This document shows positions 8,454 through 17,866 of a stretch of DNA of 64,000 bases, in pieces. The stretch is from Imperialibacter sp. EC-SDR9 (GTDB taxonomy: Bacteria > Bacteroidota > Bacteroidia > Cytophagales > Cyclobacteriaceae): positions 124,001 to 188,000 of the forward strand of contig NZ_LR701577.1 in NCBI RefSeq assembly GCF_902498805.1. Reading direction: 5' to 3'. The translations under genes were made by a program, and so were the position numbers. Numbering within the stretch: the first letter of the stretch is position 1; every line of letters begins with the position of its first letter. The notes beneath the pieces were generated by a model. The model made no database searches, was not told where the DNA came from, and worked only from the letters and a program-made list of their open reading frames with translations.

Positions 8454-9151
8454 AAGGAAAGAAGCATTACGACTTTGAGGCTGGAGAGACCATCGGTATA
8501 GATAAACCTAAAGAATGGACCTCTTTTGATGTTGTAAAGAAAGTTCGCAACACAATCAGGATAAAGAAAGTGGGCCATGCAGGAACGCTTGATCCTCTGG
8601 CTACAGGCCTGCTGATCATCTGCACAGGCAAAGCCACTAAAACCATCAACCAGATTCAGGAACAAAGAAAAAAGTATACCTGCACACTGGTACTGGGCAA
8701 AACGACCCCAAGCGTTGACCTGGAAACGGCTTTTGACAGTGAGACAGACACAAGTCATCTGTCATCAGAGCAGGTAGCTGGGGTTCTCGACACCTTTCAG
8801 GGAGTTATTCAGCAAGTGCCGCCGATCTATTCTGCCATCAAGGTGGACGGTAAACGAGCCTACGAAAGTGCCCGAAAAAATGAAACACTTGAACTGAAAG
8901 CACGTGAAGTAACTATTTACTCACTGCAGATGTTGCGCATAAATCTTCCGGAAGTGGAGTTTGTTGTAGAGTGCTCGAAGGGCACCTATATCCGAAGTCT
9001 GGTGAGAGACATAGGTGAAAAAATTGGTGTGGGTGCCTATATGTCTGCCCTTCGAAGGAACTCTATAGGTGATTATCAGGTTGAAGATGCTTTTACCATA
9101 GAAGAGTTCAGCAATATTTTTACATCAAAGCCAGGAAATGAAAGTAGTTGA
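8450..9151 (+). CDS. truB: tRNA pseudouridine(55) synthase TruB
   Basis: This 233-residue enzyme makes pseudouridine 55 in the T loop of tRNAs. The catalytic block GHAGTLDPLATGLL (about 43-56) contains the nucleophilic Asp48; other family blocks are the KxYxxxxxLG segment (about 72-81), the VPPIYSAIKVDGKRAY segment (about 123-139) and CSKGTYIRSLVRDIG (about 179-193). It starts with GTG inside the uppP stop region. The protein is short at the C-terminus and lacks a PUA domain, as is common in Bacteroidota. It overlaps ribF by 14 bases. Confidence 0.95.
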   Translation: MKGKKHYDFEAGETIGIDKPKEWTSFDVVKKVRNTIRIKKVGHAGTLDPLATGLLIICTGKATKTINQIQEQRKKYTCTLVLGKTTPSVDLETAFDSETDTSHLSSEQVAGVLDTFQGVIQQVPPIYSAIKVDGKRAYESARKNETLELKAREVTIYSLQMLRINLPEVEFVVECSKGTYIRSLVRDIGEKIGVGAYMSALRRNSIGDYQVEDAFTIEEFSNIFTSKPGNESS

Positions 9152-10070
9152 GGGCATTGCAAGGCTTGATCATGATGGCTACATGGTTGTTACCGCCGGC
9201 ACTTTCGATGGCGTGCATGTAGGACATAAGGCTATTTTGCAACAGGTATGCGAACAAGCCAGCATTCACAATGGTAAATCTGTTGTTATCACCTTCTGGC
9301 CTCATCCAAAGTTCATATTAGGCGATGCATCCACACTCAAACTTCTTTCTACCTGGAAAGAAAAAGAGGAGTTGTTCAGAAAATCGGGCATCGACTTTCT
9401 CGTTAAGATCCCATTTACAAAAGAGTTCTCAGAGCTAACTGGTGATGCGTTCATCAGGCAAGTGCTGGTAGATGCGATTGGCACCAAAAAGCTCATTATT
9501 GGCTACGACCACAAGTTTGGCAAAAACCGTGAAGGAAGCTTCGAATACTTACAGGAAAATGCTTCTCAGTACGGCTTTGAAGTAGAAGAAATACCCCGGC
9601 AGGACATTGACCATATTGGCATAAGCTCAACCAAGGTTCGCAAAGCACTCATGGATGGCAATATTGAACATGCCAACGAATTTCTGGGTTATCACTATAT
9701 GCTCGAAGGCGAAGTAGTGAAGGGCGACAATATAGGGACAGGTTTGGGCTTCCCCACTGCCAATTTGCACGTTGAAGAAACCTTTAAACTGATCCCAGCC
9801 GATGGCATTTATGCGGTGACCGTTGATTTCAAAGGAATGAGCTTTGATGGGATGCTCTACATCGGCAACAGACCCACGCTGCAAGCCTCACCCAAAACTA
9901 TTGAGGTAAATATTTTTAACTTTGATCAATCAATATACGGAGAAAGAATCCGGGTGAACTTCGTGGCATTATTAAGAGAAGACCAGCGGTTCGAAAGCCT
10001 TGAAGCACTCAAGCATCAACTAGCCTTAGACAGAGGGCAGGCGATCAAAGTATTGAAACAGCTTAAATAA
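9138..10070 (+). CDS. ribF: Bifunctional riboflavin kinase/FAD synthetase RibF
   Basis: This 310-residue enzyme converts riboflavin to FMN and then to FAD. The N-terminal nucleotidyltransferase domain shows the [11 protein letters not shown] block (about 21-31), and the C-terminal riboflavin kinase domain shows [11 protein letters not shown] (about 201-211) followed by the RPT and [10 protein letters not shown] strands. Length and domain order are usual. The start overlaps the end of truB, so it is the last gene of the ftsX operon or reads on to the CoA-transferase genes eight bases downstream. Confidence 0.95.
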   Translation: MKVVEGIARLDHDGYMVVTAGTFDGVHVGHKAILQQVCEQASIHNGKSVVITFWPHPKFILGDASTLKLLSTWKEKEELFRKSGIDFLVKIPFTKEFSELTGDAFIRQVLVDAIGTKKLIIGYDHKFGKNREGSFEYLQENASQYGFEVEEIPRQDIDHIGISSTKVRKALMDGNIEHANEFLGYHYMLEGEVVKGDNIGTGLGFPTANLHVEETFKLIPADGIYAVTVDFKGMSFDGMLYIGNRPTLQASPKTIEVNIFNFDQSIYGERIRVNFVALLREDQRFESLEALKHQLALDRGQAIKVLKQLK

Positions 10071-10078
10071 TTGCACCT

Positions 10079-10777
10079 ATGATTAGCAAAGTTGTGAAAA
10101 ATGCCGAGGAAGCAGTGGCCGACATCCAGAACGGCTCGGTGTTAATGCTAGGCGGCTTCGGGCTTTGTGGCATCCCCGAAAACTGCATATCTGCCTTACT
10201 TTCAAGCGGCGTGAAAAACCTCACATGTATTTCAAACAATGCTGGTGTGGATGACTTCGGCATTGGGTTGCTGCTAAAAACAAGGCAAGTCAAAAAAATG
10301 ATTTCCTCCTATGTGGGAGAAAATGCAGAGTTTGAGCGGCAACTGTTGAATGGTGAGCTGGAGGTAGACCTGGTGCCTCAGGGCACGCTGGCCGAAAGAA
10401 TTAGAGCTGGCGGCGCTGGCATTCCAGCCTTCTTCACCCCTGCCGGTTACGGCACCGAAGTGGCCGAGGGTAAAGAAGTAAGGGAATTTGATGGAAAAAA
10501 ATATTTGTTAGAAGCCTGGTTGAAGGCGGACTTTTCGCTGGTAAAAGCCTGGAAGGGAGACACCGCCGGGAATCTGGTTTTTAAAGGCACAGCCAGGAAT
10601 TTCAACCCTATGATGGCCACCGCTGGTCGGGTTACAATTGCTGAAGTAGAAGAGCTGGTGCCTGCCGGTACGCTCAACCCCAACGACATTCATACGCCGG
10701 GAGTTTTCGTTCAGCGAATTTTCCAGGGTGTGAACTACGAAAAACGCATCGAGCAAAGAACAATACGCCAGGCGTAA
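10079..10777 (+). CDS. scoA: 3-oxoacid CoA-transferase subunit A
   Basis: The 232-residue product is the alpha subunit of a succinyl-CoA:3-ketoacid-type CoA transferase, which activates acetoacetate by moving CoA from succinyl-CoA. The [13 protein letters not shown] block (about 22-34) and the [12 protein letters not shown]-like block (about 110-119) are typical. The beta subunit follows after 25 bases. A closely related acetate CoA-transferase cannot be fully excluded, but the sequence blocks best fit the ScoA group. Confidence 0.9.
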   Translation: MISKVVKNAEEAVADIQNGSVLMLGGFGLCGIPENCISALLSSGVKNLTCISNNAGVDDFGIGLLLKTRQVKKMISSYVGENAEFERQLLNGELEVDLVPQGTLAERIRAGGAGIPAFFTPAGYGTEVAEGKEVREFDGKKYLLEAWLKADFSLVKAWKGDTAGNLVFKGTARNFNPMMATAGRVTIAEVEELVPAGTLNPNDIHTPGVFVQRIFQGVNYEKRIEQRTIRQA

Positions 10778-10802
10778 CTGTAGCCGTTTAAATATTGAAC
10801 CA

Positions 10803-11465
10803 ATGGGATTAGATAAAATAGCCATCGCCAAAAGAATAGCCCAGGAGGTGAAGGATGGCATGTACATCAACCTGGGCATAGGTATCCCTACCCTGGTGGC
10901 CAACTACCTTCCTGAGGGTATCGACGTGGTGCTGCAATCGGAAAATGGTTTGCTGGGCATTGGCCCCTTCCCTACTGAAGATGAAGTAGATGCCGACCTG
11001 ATCAATGCTGGGAAACAAACAGTGTCTATGATACCTGGCTCTTCCCTTTTTAGTTCGGCCGACAGCTTTGCGATGATCCGTGGGGGGCATATACATTTGA
11101 CTATTTTGGGTGCTATGGAGGTGTCGGAAAATGGTGACATCGCCAACTGGAAAATCCCCGGCAAAATGGTAAAGGGCATGGGGGGAGCGATGGACCTGGT
11201 TGCTTCTGCTGAGAATATCATAGTGGCCATGCAACACAAAAGCAAAGACGGCCAATCGAAATTATTAAAGGAGTGTACACTACCTTTGACGGGCATTCGG
11301 TGCGTGAAGAAAATAGTAAGCGACCTCGCCGTGCTGGAAGTACTATCTGAAGGCGGGTTCAAACTGCTCGAAAGAGCACCAGGCGTAAGCGTAGAAGAAA
11401 TAAAAGCTTCGACTGCTGGCAAGCTTATTGTAGAAGGTGAGATTCCTGAAATGAGGATTAATTAA
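10803..11465 (+). CDS. scoB: 3-oxoacid CoA-transferase subunit B
   Basis: This 220-residue beta subunit pairs with the preceding gene. The active-site block SENGLLG holds the probable catalytic glutamate Glu47 that forms the glutamyl-CoA thioester; the GIGIPTLVANYLP segment (25-37) precedes it and IPGKMVKGMGGAMDLV (about 118-133) closes the CoA-binding region. Length is usual. The pair would feed ketone bodies and leucine or fatty-acid breakdown products into central metabolism. Confidence 0.92.
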   Translation: MGLDKIAIAKRIAQEVKDGMYINLGIGIPTLVANYLPEGIDVVLQSENGLLGIGPFPTEDEVDADLINAGKQTVSMIPGSSLFSSADSFAMIRGGHIHLTILGAMEVSENGDIANWKIPGKMVKGMGGAMDLVASAENIIVAMQHKSKDGQSKLLKECTLPLTGIRCVKKIVSDLAVLEVLSEGGFKLLERAPGVSVEEIKASTAGKLIVEGEIPEMRIN

Positions 11466-11476
11466 ACATAACATAA

Positions 11477-12298
11477 ATGAAAATTCTTAAAAGCTTTTGG
11501 ATTGCAGGTCTTCTTTTGGCCGTCGTTGCTTGTAAAAAAGATGATGACGATGGTGGTGGATTGCCTGTTTTCTTCTCTTTGCAAAATGATATTGACCTGG
11601 GTAAGCAGGTAAGTGATGAAATTGCAGCCAACCCGGCTGAATACCCGGTTTTGGACGAGACAGAGTATGTTGAAGCGTATGCCTACCTTCAGGGAATAAC
11701 AGACGAAATCTTAAACAGTGGCAAAATCGAATATAAAGATGAATTTGCCTGGAAAATCCACATTATCCATGATGACGAAGTACTCAACGCATTTGCTACG
11801 CCTGGCGGGTACATTTACGTATACACAGGTTTAATCAAATACCTTGAGCAGGAAGACGACTTGGCTGGCGTAATGGGGCATGAGCTTGCCCACGCCGATA
11901 GAAGACACAGTATGCAGCAGATGCAGAAGGCATATGGTCTTCAACTGGTACTCAACGTTATCCTTGGCCAAAACCCTTCAAAGCTGGCAGAAATTGCTGG
12001 AGCTGTTGCCGGAAATGCAACCACCCTGGCATTTAGCCGTGACAACGAATCAGAGGCTGACGAGTATTCTGTGATTTACCTGGCAGAGGGCAAATACGCC
12101 TGCAATGGCGCCTATAGCTTCTTTCAAAAACTAATCGATAGCGATCAGGCTGGCAAAACACCAAAGTTTCTTAGCACACACCCAGATCCTGCGTCAAGAG
12201 TGGAAGACATCAATGCCAAAGCGACCGAGCTAGGCTGCGACACCACTCCTCTTGCGCCAGCCTCCTACGAGGACTTTAAGAATAGTTTACCTGAATAA
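11477..12298 (+). CDS. M48 family metallopeptidase lipoprotein
   Basis: This 273-residue zinc peptidase begins with a lipoprotein signal ending at Cys19 (LLAVVAC) followed by an Asp-rich spacer, so it is likely anchored in the outer membrane facing the periplasm. The metal site is GHELAHADRRHS with His135, Glu136 and His139, and the third ligand lies in DNESEADEYS (about 190-199). The layout matches BepA/LoiP-type M48 proteins that act in outer-membrane protein quality control, without the TPR domain of BepA. It lies between scoB and gldC, with short gaps. Confidence 0.88.
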   Translation: MKILKSFWIAGLLLAVVACKKDDDDGGGLPVFFSLQNDIDLGKQVSDEIAANPAEYPVLDETEYVEAYAYLQGITDEILNSGKIEYKDEFAWKIHIIHDDEVLNAFATPGGYIYVYTGLIKYLEQEDDLAGVMGHELAHADRRHSMQQMQKAYGLQLVLNVILGQNPSKLAEIAGAVAGNATTLAFSRDNESEADEYSVIYLAEGKYACNGAYSFFQKLIDSDQAGKTPKFLSTHPDPASRVEDINAKATELGCDTTPLAPASYEDFKNSLPE

Positions 12299-12308
12299 TA
12301 AAGCATTA

Positions 12309-12644
12309 ATGAATAAGTCAGAAATACGTTTTACTGTTGAAATGGACGAAAACCGTGTCCCGGAGAAAATAATCTGGGATGCCGACGAAAAGGCGGGTGA
12401 AGAGCTCAGCGAAACCAATGCCATAGCCCTGGCCTTGTGGGATGCCGACCAAAAAAACACGCTCCGCATCGACTTGTGGACGAAAGATATGGAAGTGCCC
12501 GACATGAAACGTTTCTACATAGACTGCATCGGCGGCATGGCGCAGAGCGTACTCAATGCCACTGGAGACGAATTTATGTCGCAAGAAATGAATGCACTAT
12601 GTGACAAATTGGTCACTTACCTGCAAAAAGAAGGAGAGCAATAA
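12309..12644 (+). CDS. gldC: Gliding motility protein GldC
   Basis: The 111-residue soluble protein matches GldC in length and sequence (KSEIRFTVEMDENRVPEKI at the N-terminus and a C-terminal helix ending in CDKLVTYLQKEGEQ). GldC supports gliding in Flavobacterium, probably by stabilising other Gld proteins linked to the T9SS apparatus. The ATG at 12309 is chosen because a longer reading frame from 12252 would overlap the M48 gene by 47 bases and add residues foreign to the family. A strong terminator follows the stop codon. Confidence 0.9.
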   Translation: MNKSEIRFTVEMDENRVPEKIIWDADEKAGEELSETNAIALALWDADQKNTLRIDLWTKDMEVPDMKRFYIDCIGGMAQSVLNATGDEFMSQEMNALCDKLVTYLQKEGEQ

Positions 12645-12657
12645 GCTCTCCTTTTTC
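12631..12657 (+). terminator. Rho-independent terminator after gldC
   Basis: A 9-bp stem AAGGAGAGC/GCTCTCCTT with a five-base loop is followed by a T-rich run; it overlaps the gldC stop codon. Confidence 0.85.
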
Positions 12658-13095
12658 CTTTTAACGGATAAAGCTCTTCTCCATCCGGCTTTTTTCCCTT
12701 CTTCCCTTCCCTCCCATTTTATGTTTGTGGCCCATACGTGAGTGCAACTGGGCAAAGTAACTGTAAGGCGTGGCTATTCCATCCATTGGGCACGACTAAT
12801 CGCATAAAGAACTCCAGTGTTTCACCTGGCAGCATTTCGTGACAATTTTTAACAACTCCGTACCATTCAACCGGTGAAATAGCATTTTAAAAAATTACAA
12901 TTTCACTATTCTAATGTGGAGCCTACTTTTATAGCCTGGTTACACACTCTATCGGGCACTGAATTTGGCCGACAGAAAATAGCTACATCATATACTCAAT
13001 AGCTTAAACGTGTCCTAAATAATGACTTTGAAGAATAGTTATCAAAGCACAGGTACACTTATTTCCTATTTTTATACTACTAGCATAACTATTTG
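12658..13095. other. Intergenic region before the beta-barrel protein gene
   Basis: This 438-base stretch holds no reading frame with coding character on either strand. The first part is pyrimidine-rich; the last 150 bases are AT-rich and probably contain the promoter of the following gene. I could not pin a convincing -33/-7 pair. Confidence 0.5.
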
Positions 13096-15837
13096 ATGTT
13101 AAGACTTCTTACCATTATATCCCTGTTGTTTTCGTCTGTTGCAGCTCATGGCCAAACAGTCTCCATTTCGGGGACAATAAAAGGAGCCAACGATTACTCC
13201 GGTCTACCTGGTGCCACCGTGCTGGGTGAAAAACTAAGCTCTCCCCCAGCCTCAATGGGTGTGGTAACTGATCTCGAAGGGAAATTCAAACTGGAAAAAG
13301 TAGAACCGGGTAGCTACAGATTTCAGTTTCAATACATAGGTTATCAGACGGTGATAAAAAATGTAACAGTCGGTGCAAAGGATATTTCCTTTGGAGACAT
13401 TTTACTCGAAGAAGAAACCACTACGCTTGAAGAAGTAAAAGTCACCGCTCAGGCGATGATGAGTGAGCAGAAAGGAGACACCTCTGTTTTCAATGCCCTG
13501 GCTTTCAAAACAGTGCCCGACGCCAGCGCTGAAGACCTGGTGCAAAAGATGCCGGGCATTGCTATGGTGGATGGCGTGATGCAAGCCCAGGGTGAAAATG
13601 TTCAACGAATTCTTATCGATGGGAAGCCATTCTTTGGTGGGGACGTGCAGGCAGCCTTGCAAAGTTTGCCAGCCTCCGTTATAGAAAGTATTCAGGTGTT
13701 TGACAAAAAGAGCGATCAGAGCGAGCTAACGGGGTTCGACGATGGCGAAAGAATAAAGACCATTAATATCATTACGAAACCCAATCGCAGAAGAGGACAG
13801 TTTGGAAAAACGTCGGTGGGCGCCGGTACTGATCAACGGTACATGGCAGGCGCTAATCTCAATATGTTCAATGGCGACCGTCGGGTCACTATCTCAGGCC
13901 TTAGTAACAACATCAATATTCTCAACTACTCGGCAAGCCCCAATGCAAGTGCCGACAGCAGAACCCAGGATGGTATCATCGTCAACAATGCCATCGCAGT
14001 AAACTTTGCAGATACCTGGGCAAAGTCGCTGGAGGTAAGTGGCAGCTACTTGTACAACCACAGGCAGGATGAAACAACCCAAACCAGGTTCAGAGAATAT
14101 GTGCTCCCATCTGACTCAGGGCAGGTTTACTCAGAAAGCAGCTACAACAATGCCACAAACGCCGAACACAGGGTGTTTATGAAAGTCGACTACAAGATCA
14201 ACGACAACAACAGGATCATCTGGCGGCCATCTACTTCCTTCGGCAACAACATCCGCAACTCCAACTTCCTGGGCCGTACCACAACCGACTTTGGCCCTTT
14301 GAATCAAACCGAAAACAGCTCTTCATTCGATCTTTTCGATTTAGACTACTTCAATAACCTGATGTACAACCATCAATTTGAAAAAAAGGGCAGGGCGTTC
14401 ACCATCAACCTCCGAAACGGCTTTCACGTCAACACCGATGACAGGTACAGACTGGCCGAAAATATTTTCTACCAGTCGGCTGACAGTAGTGAGTTGCTTA
14501 AGCAAAATATTGAGTGGAACCGAAGGGGGCACGACTGGAGGGTCAACGCTTCCTATACTGAGCCCGTCGGTGCGAACGGACGGATTGAACTGGAACATAC
14601 AATGGGAGACAGAATCAATGATTCTGACAGAAGACTGTACGACTTTTCGGAGCAGTTTGATGACTACACCCTACTCGACCAGGCGCTGAGCAACACCTTC
14701 GACAACAGTTACTTTACGCAAGAAACAGAGCTGGGCTACCAGTACTCACTAAAAAAACTTACTGCGCAGGTAGAAGTGGAATATCAGGATGCCAAACTGA
14801 AGAACGACCAGCAGTTCCCAAGGGAATACACGCTCAACCGACGCTTCAACAGCGTGCTGCCATCGTCCCGGCTTCGCTACAAATTTACGGACAATACCAA
14901 TATCGAATTAGATTACCGCACCTGGACCAGGGAACCACAAATAGGACAGCTACAGGACGTTATTGACAACTCAAACCCGCTTCAACTTCGCACAGGAAAT
15001 GTAGATCTTAACCAAACTTATACCAACAGAATAAGGACCAGGATCAGATCAAATAACCCCGAAACGAACAGGTCGATGTTTGTTTATGCCCACACCGAAC
15101 TCACCGGGAACTATATCGGAACCAGCACCTTTATTGCCGAAGAACAAACTACCGTTGGTGAAGGGGTGGTGCTTGAAAAAGGCTCTCAGCTTATAAGCCC
15201 GGTTAACCTGGATGGGTACAAGGAATTCAGGTCATACCTGAGTTATGGCCAGCCCTTCTCATTGATTAAATCAAATATCAACTTCAATGGTGGCGTTAAC
15301 TACACAAGCAGGCCGGGCCTCATCAACAACGAGCTCAACCTGGCCAACTCGTGGAACTATAGGCTTGGCTTTTCGCTAAGCAGCAACATCAGTGAAAATA
15401 TCGACTTCAGGGTGGCCACCTGGTCGAGATACAATGTGGTGGAGAACAGCCTGCGGCCGGCGCTCAACAATAACTTCTTCACTCAAACTACCAGGCTCAA
15501 CTACAACATGATCTTCGGAAACGGCTTCACGTTCAGAACAGACGTGAGGCATCAAATCAACGCAGGGCTTTCTGCCGGTTTCGACAACAGCTTCACTCTT
15601 TGGAACATGAGTGTGGGTAAAAAATTGTTCAAAAACAAGCTTGGTGAAGTAAGTTTGAATGTGTACGACATCCTGAAGCAGAACAACAATATCCGAAGAA
15701 ATATATCCGAAATTTACATTGAGGATACCCAGTCGAATGTGCTTAACCGGTATGTGATGCTTTCTTTCACCTACAATTTCCGGCATTTCTCCATGGGAGC
15801 CAGCCAGGAAGACTTCGAAGAGATCAAAACGAATTAG
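13096..15837 (+). CDS. TonB-receptor-like outer membrane beta-barrel protein
   Basis: This 913-residue protein has a signal peptide (MLRLLTIISLLFSSVAAHG), a CarboxypepD_reg-like immunoglobulin-type domain (about 22-110, with GTIKGANDYSGLPGATV and GYQTVIKNVTVG), a TonB-plug-like domain (about 115-235, including VQRILIDGKPFFGGD) and a large C-terminal barrel of the OMP_b-brl_3 type ending in a hydrophobic final strand. Such proteins import or bind unknown ligands at the outer membrane. No SusD partner is adjacent, so it is not a classical polysaccharide-utilisation pair. The ATG at 13096 directly follows a TTG in the same frame. A LytTR two-component pair lies convergent downstream. Confidence 0.85.
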   Translation: MLRLLTIISLLFSSVAAHGQTVSISGTIKGANDYSGLPGATVLGEKLSSPPASMGVVTDLEGKFKLEKVEPGSYRFQFQYIGYQTVIKNVTVGAKDISFGDILLEEETTTLEEVKVTAQAMMSEQKGDTSVFNALAFKTVPDASAEDLVQKMPGIAMVDGVMQAQGENVQRILIDGKPFFGGDVQAALQSLPASVIESIQVFDKKSDQSELTGFDDGERIKTINIITKPNRRRGQFGKTSVGAGTDQRYMAGANLNMFNGDRRVTISGLSNNINILNYSASPNASADSRTQDGIIVNNAIAVNFADTWAKSLEVSGSYLYNHRQDETTQTRFREYVLPSDSGQVYSESSYNNATNAEHRVFMKVDYKINDNNRIIWRPSTSFGNNIRNSNFLGRTTTDFGPLNQTENSSSFDLFDLDYFNNLMYNHQFEKKGRAFTINLRNGFHVNTDDRYRLAENIFYQSADSSELLKQNIEWNRRGHDWRVNASYTEPVGANGRIELEHTMGDRINDSDRRLYDFSEQFDDYTLLDQALSNTFDNSYFTQETELGYQYSLKKLTAQVEVEYQDAKLKNDQQFPREYTLNRRFNSVLPSSRLRYKFTDNTNIELDYRTWTREPQIGQLQDVIDNSNPLQLRTGNVDLNQTYTNRIRTRIRSNNPETNRSMFVYAHTELTGNYIGTSTFIAEEQTTVGEGVVLEKGSQLISPVNLDGYKEFRSYLSYGQPFSLIKSNINFNGGVNYTSRPGLINNELNLANSWNYRLGFSLSSNISENIDFRVATWSRYNVVENSLRPALNNNFFTQTTRLNYNMIFGNGFTFRTDVRHQINAGLSAGFDNSFTLWNMSVGKKLFKNKLGEVSLNVYDILKQNNNIRRNISEIYIEDTQSNVLNRYVMLSFTYNFRHFSMGASQEDFEEIKTN

Positions 15838-15863
15838 AAAAGGCAATATGGGACACGGAGAGG

Positions 15864-16577
15864 CTAGAGGCTTTGGAATCTTAAAAGCACTTCCTCCTTA
15901 TAGCTCCGGCTGATGGGCACCTCTTTGCCTGCAACGTTGACGTGCTCGTTGGTAAATGACTTTATCTGTGCACTGTTGATCACAAATGACCGATGTGTTC
16001 TGATAAAACTGCCGGGCAGGCTTTCTTCAATATGACTGATTCGTTCTTTGGTGATGATGGTCTCGTCAGCCGTGAAAATCTTTATGTAGTCGCTATAGCT
16101 TTCAATGTAAAGAATGTCGTCCAACACTATTTTCACAGTTTTTCTATCTGATTTTACCAGTATTGAGGCTGGTATTTGCGGGACTGCTGTGTGCGCTTTT
16201 GTGTTGCCTTCAGTCAACTGATAAAATTTATCTACCGCCTTCATGAACCGCTCCAGAGAAACTGGCTTGAGCAGGTAATCCACCACATCCAGATCAAAAC
16301 CCTCAATGGCATATTCCCGGTAGGCCGTTACCAAAATCACCTTTGGTCGGTGCTGAAGTGCCTTCAGGAAATCGAGACCTGTGAGCTTAGGCATTTGAAT
16401 ATCGAGAAAAATAAGGTCGATGGAATGGCTGCGCAAAAGCTGAAATGCCTCCGTGGCCGTACGGCACTCAGCTACGATTTCAAAGCCACCAATTTGCAGC
16501 AGATAGCCCCTGATCACCCGAATGGCAATCGGCTCATCGTCGACAATAATACATTTACGAGTCGCTTCCGGCATCAT
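15864..16577 (-). CDS. LytTR family response regulator
   Basis: The 237-residue protein has a receiver domain (about 8-125) with the acidic pair Asp13/Asp14, phospho-acceptor Asp59 in IFLDIQMP and conserved Lys near 108, and a C-terminal LytTR DNA-binding domain (about 140-235, with ILYIESYSDYIKI and RTHRSFVIN). Its start overlaps the end of the histidine kinase gene by 23 bases, so the two are one transcript. It faces the beta-barrel gene tail to tail. Its targets are unknown; autoregulation or control of the divergent TolQ/ExbB-like gene is plausible. Confidence 0.92.
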   Translation of the reverse strand: MMPEATRKCIIVDDEPIAIRVIRGYLLQIGGFEIVAECRTATEAFQLLRSHSIDLIFLDIQMPKLTGLDFLKALQHRPKVILVTAYREYAIEGFDLDVVDYLLKPVSLERFMKAVDKFYQLTEGNTKAHTAVPQIPASILVKSDRKTVKIVLDDILYIESYSDYIKIFTADETIITKERISHIEESLPGSFIRTHRSFVINSAQIKSFTNEHVNVAGKEVPISRSYKEEVLLRFQSL

Positions 16578-17655
16578 CTTTTGGCTTTAAGTCTAACTCC
16601 AGGTTTACAATAAAATGCTGCTTATCATTTTCAATCCTGAGCTCGTGGCTGCCAGGGTACAACAACTCCAAACGTTTCCTCACATTTGACAGCCCCACCC
16701 CGCCGAGCTGCCCCGCTTCCTTCTCGTTTTCTGAGAATGAATTGGTCACTGCGAGGTAAAGCCGCTCACCCTTTGTTTGGATTGAAATGGAAAGAAAAAG
16801 CTGCTGATCGTCCTGCATAAAACCATGCTTGAATGCGTTTTCCACAAATGGAAAAAGAAGAAAAGGTGCGATACTACAGTCATTCCCGTTGGCCTGAATA
16901 TCCAACTCAAGCCGAAGTCTTTCTTCAAACCTAAGTTCTTCCAGTGCTATGTAATCCTTCATTAACTTAATCTCGTCGGCCAGCGGCACCAATGGCTTAT
17001 TGCTTCTGTACAAAAGAAAGTCGAGCAGTTCGGAAAGGCGCAGGATGCTAACAGGGAGAACATCCGACTTCTCCAATGCCAAACCGTAGAGGTTATTGAG
17101 GGTGTTAAATAAAAAGTGAGGGTGTATTTGACCCTTGAGCAACTGCAGTTCTGCTTCCTTCAGCTTCAACGCTGCTTCGAGGCTGGCACTTTTCAATTCG
17201 GCCCTTTCTCGCTCAGCTTTCATCCAAAGTCGCAGCAACTTAAGAGCGACACCCAACAGTACGATAGAATAAAGACCTACCGGCTGAAAAATGAAATCCC
17301 CGGCTACCGGCCCTAGTTTCTCATAGTTGTACTCAGCGATGGAGATATAGGTGAGTGCAATTACCCACATCTGGAAATACATCGACACAATAAGTGTGTA
17401 CACGAAATACAATCCGAACTTGCCATAGTTCCTCGTCAGAAGGTACTTAGGTACAAGGTTGTAATTAATGAAATAAGTGGTGCCAATGGCCACGGGCAGC
17501 ATCAGGCAGGCAAAACGCAGAGAGAAGCCATAATCGCTACTTATCCTGGCAAAATAAACCATCAGGAAAGCAAGGGAGAGCCACCAGAAGACCACATGTG
17601 CCAGCACTCTACCACCTTTTGAATAGGCCAACTTGTTGAGATAATCGCTTATCAT
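16555..17655 (-). CDS. LytS/YehU-type sensor histidine kinase
   Basis: This 366-residue membrane sensor has four hydrophobic helices in the first 140 residues, a short coiled coil (about 145-172), the His_kinase block GQIHPHFLFNTLNNLYGL (175-192; His180 is the likely phospho-acceptor) and a C-terminal ATPase domain with the N box FVENAFKHGF (about 266-275) and GVGLSNVRKRL (about 319-329). It precedes the LytTR regulator in the same transcript. The input domain is only the membrane bundle, so the signal may be sensed in the membrane. Confidence 0.92.
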   Translation of the reverse strand: MISDYLNKLAYSKGGRVLAHVVFWWLSLAFLMVYFARISSDYGFSLRFACLMLPVAIGTTYFINYNLVPKYLLTRNYGKFGLYFVYTLIVSMYFQMWVIALTYISIAEYNYEKLGPVAGDFIFQPVGLYSIVLLGVALKLLRLWMKAERERAELKSASLEAALKLKEAELQLLKGQIHPHFLFNTLNNLYGLALEKSDVLPVSILRLSELLDFLLYRSNKPLVPLADEIKLMKDYIALEELRFEERLRLELDIQANGNDCSIAPFLLFPFVENAFKHGFMQDDQQLFLSISIQTKGERLYLAVTNSFSENEKEAGQLGGVGLSNVRKRLELLYPGSHELRIENDKQHFIVNLELDLKPKDDAGSDS

Positions 17656-17722
17656 TGCTGCAAAATGCCGATAAATTCTAAATCATACAGTGAAAGTCGA
17701 CGAAATGCCATTTTCGGCAGGT

Positions 17723-17743
17723 ATTCTACCAAAAATGTAGAAT
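17723..17743. promoter_or_regulatory. Inverted repeat between divergent kinase and TolQ/ExbB-like genes
   Basis: ATTCTAC and GTAGAAT form a perfect 7-bp inverted repeat with a seven-base spacer in the 211-base divergent region. It could be an operator or a transcript hairpin. It does not look like the direct-repeat LytTR consensus. Function is unproven. Confidence 0.3.
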
Positions 17744-17866
17744 CCCCACGAAAAGTGGTTGTCCACCGACATCGTCGGCAACTCCGTCTACTTTGCCCAT
17801 TTTGCCTGGCTAAAAACCGTAAGATTGCCCTGGATGTTTTTTTTAAACCCTTAAATCTTTACAACT

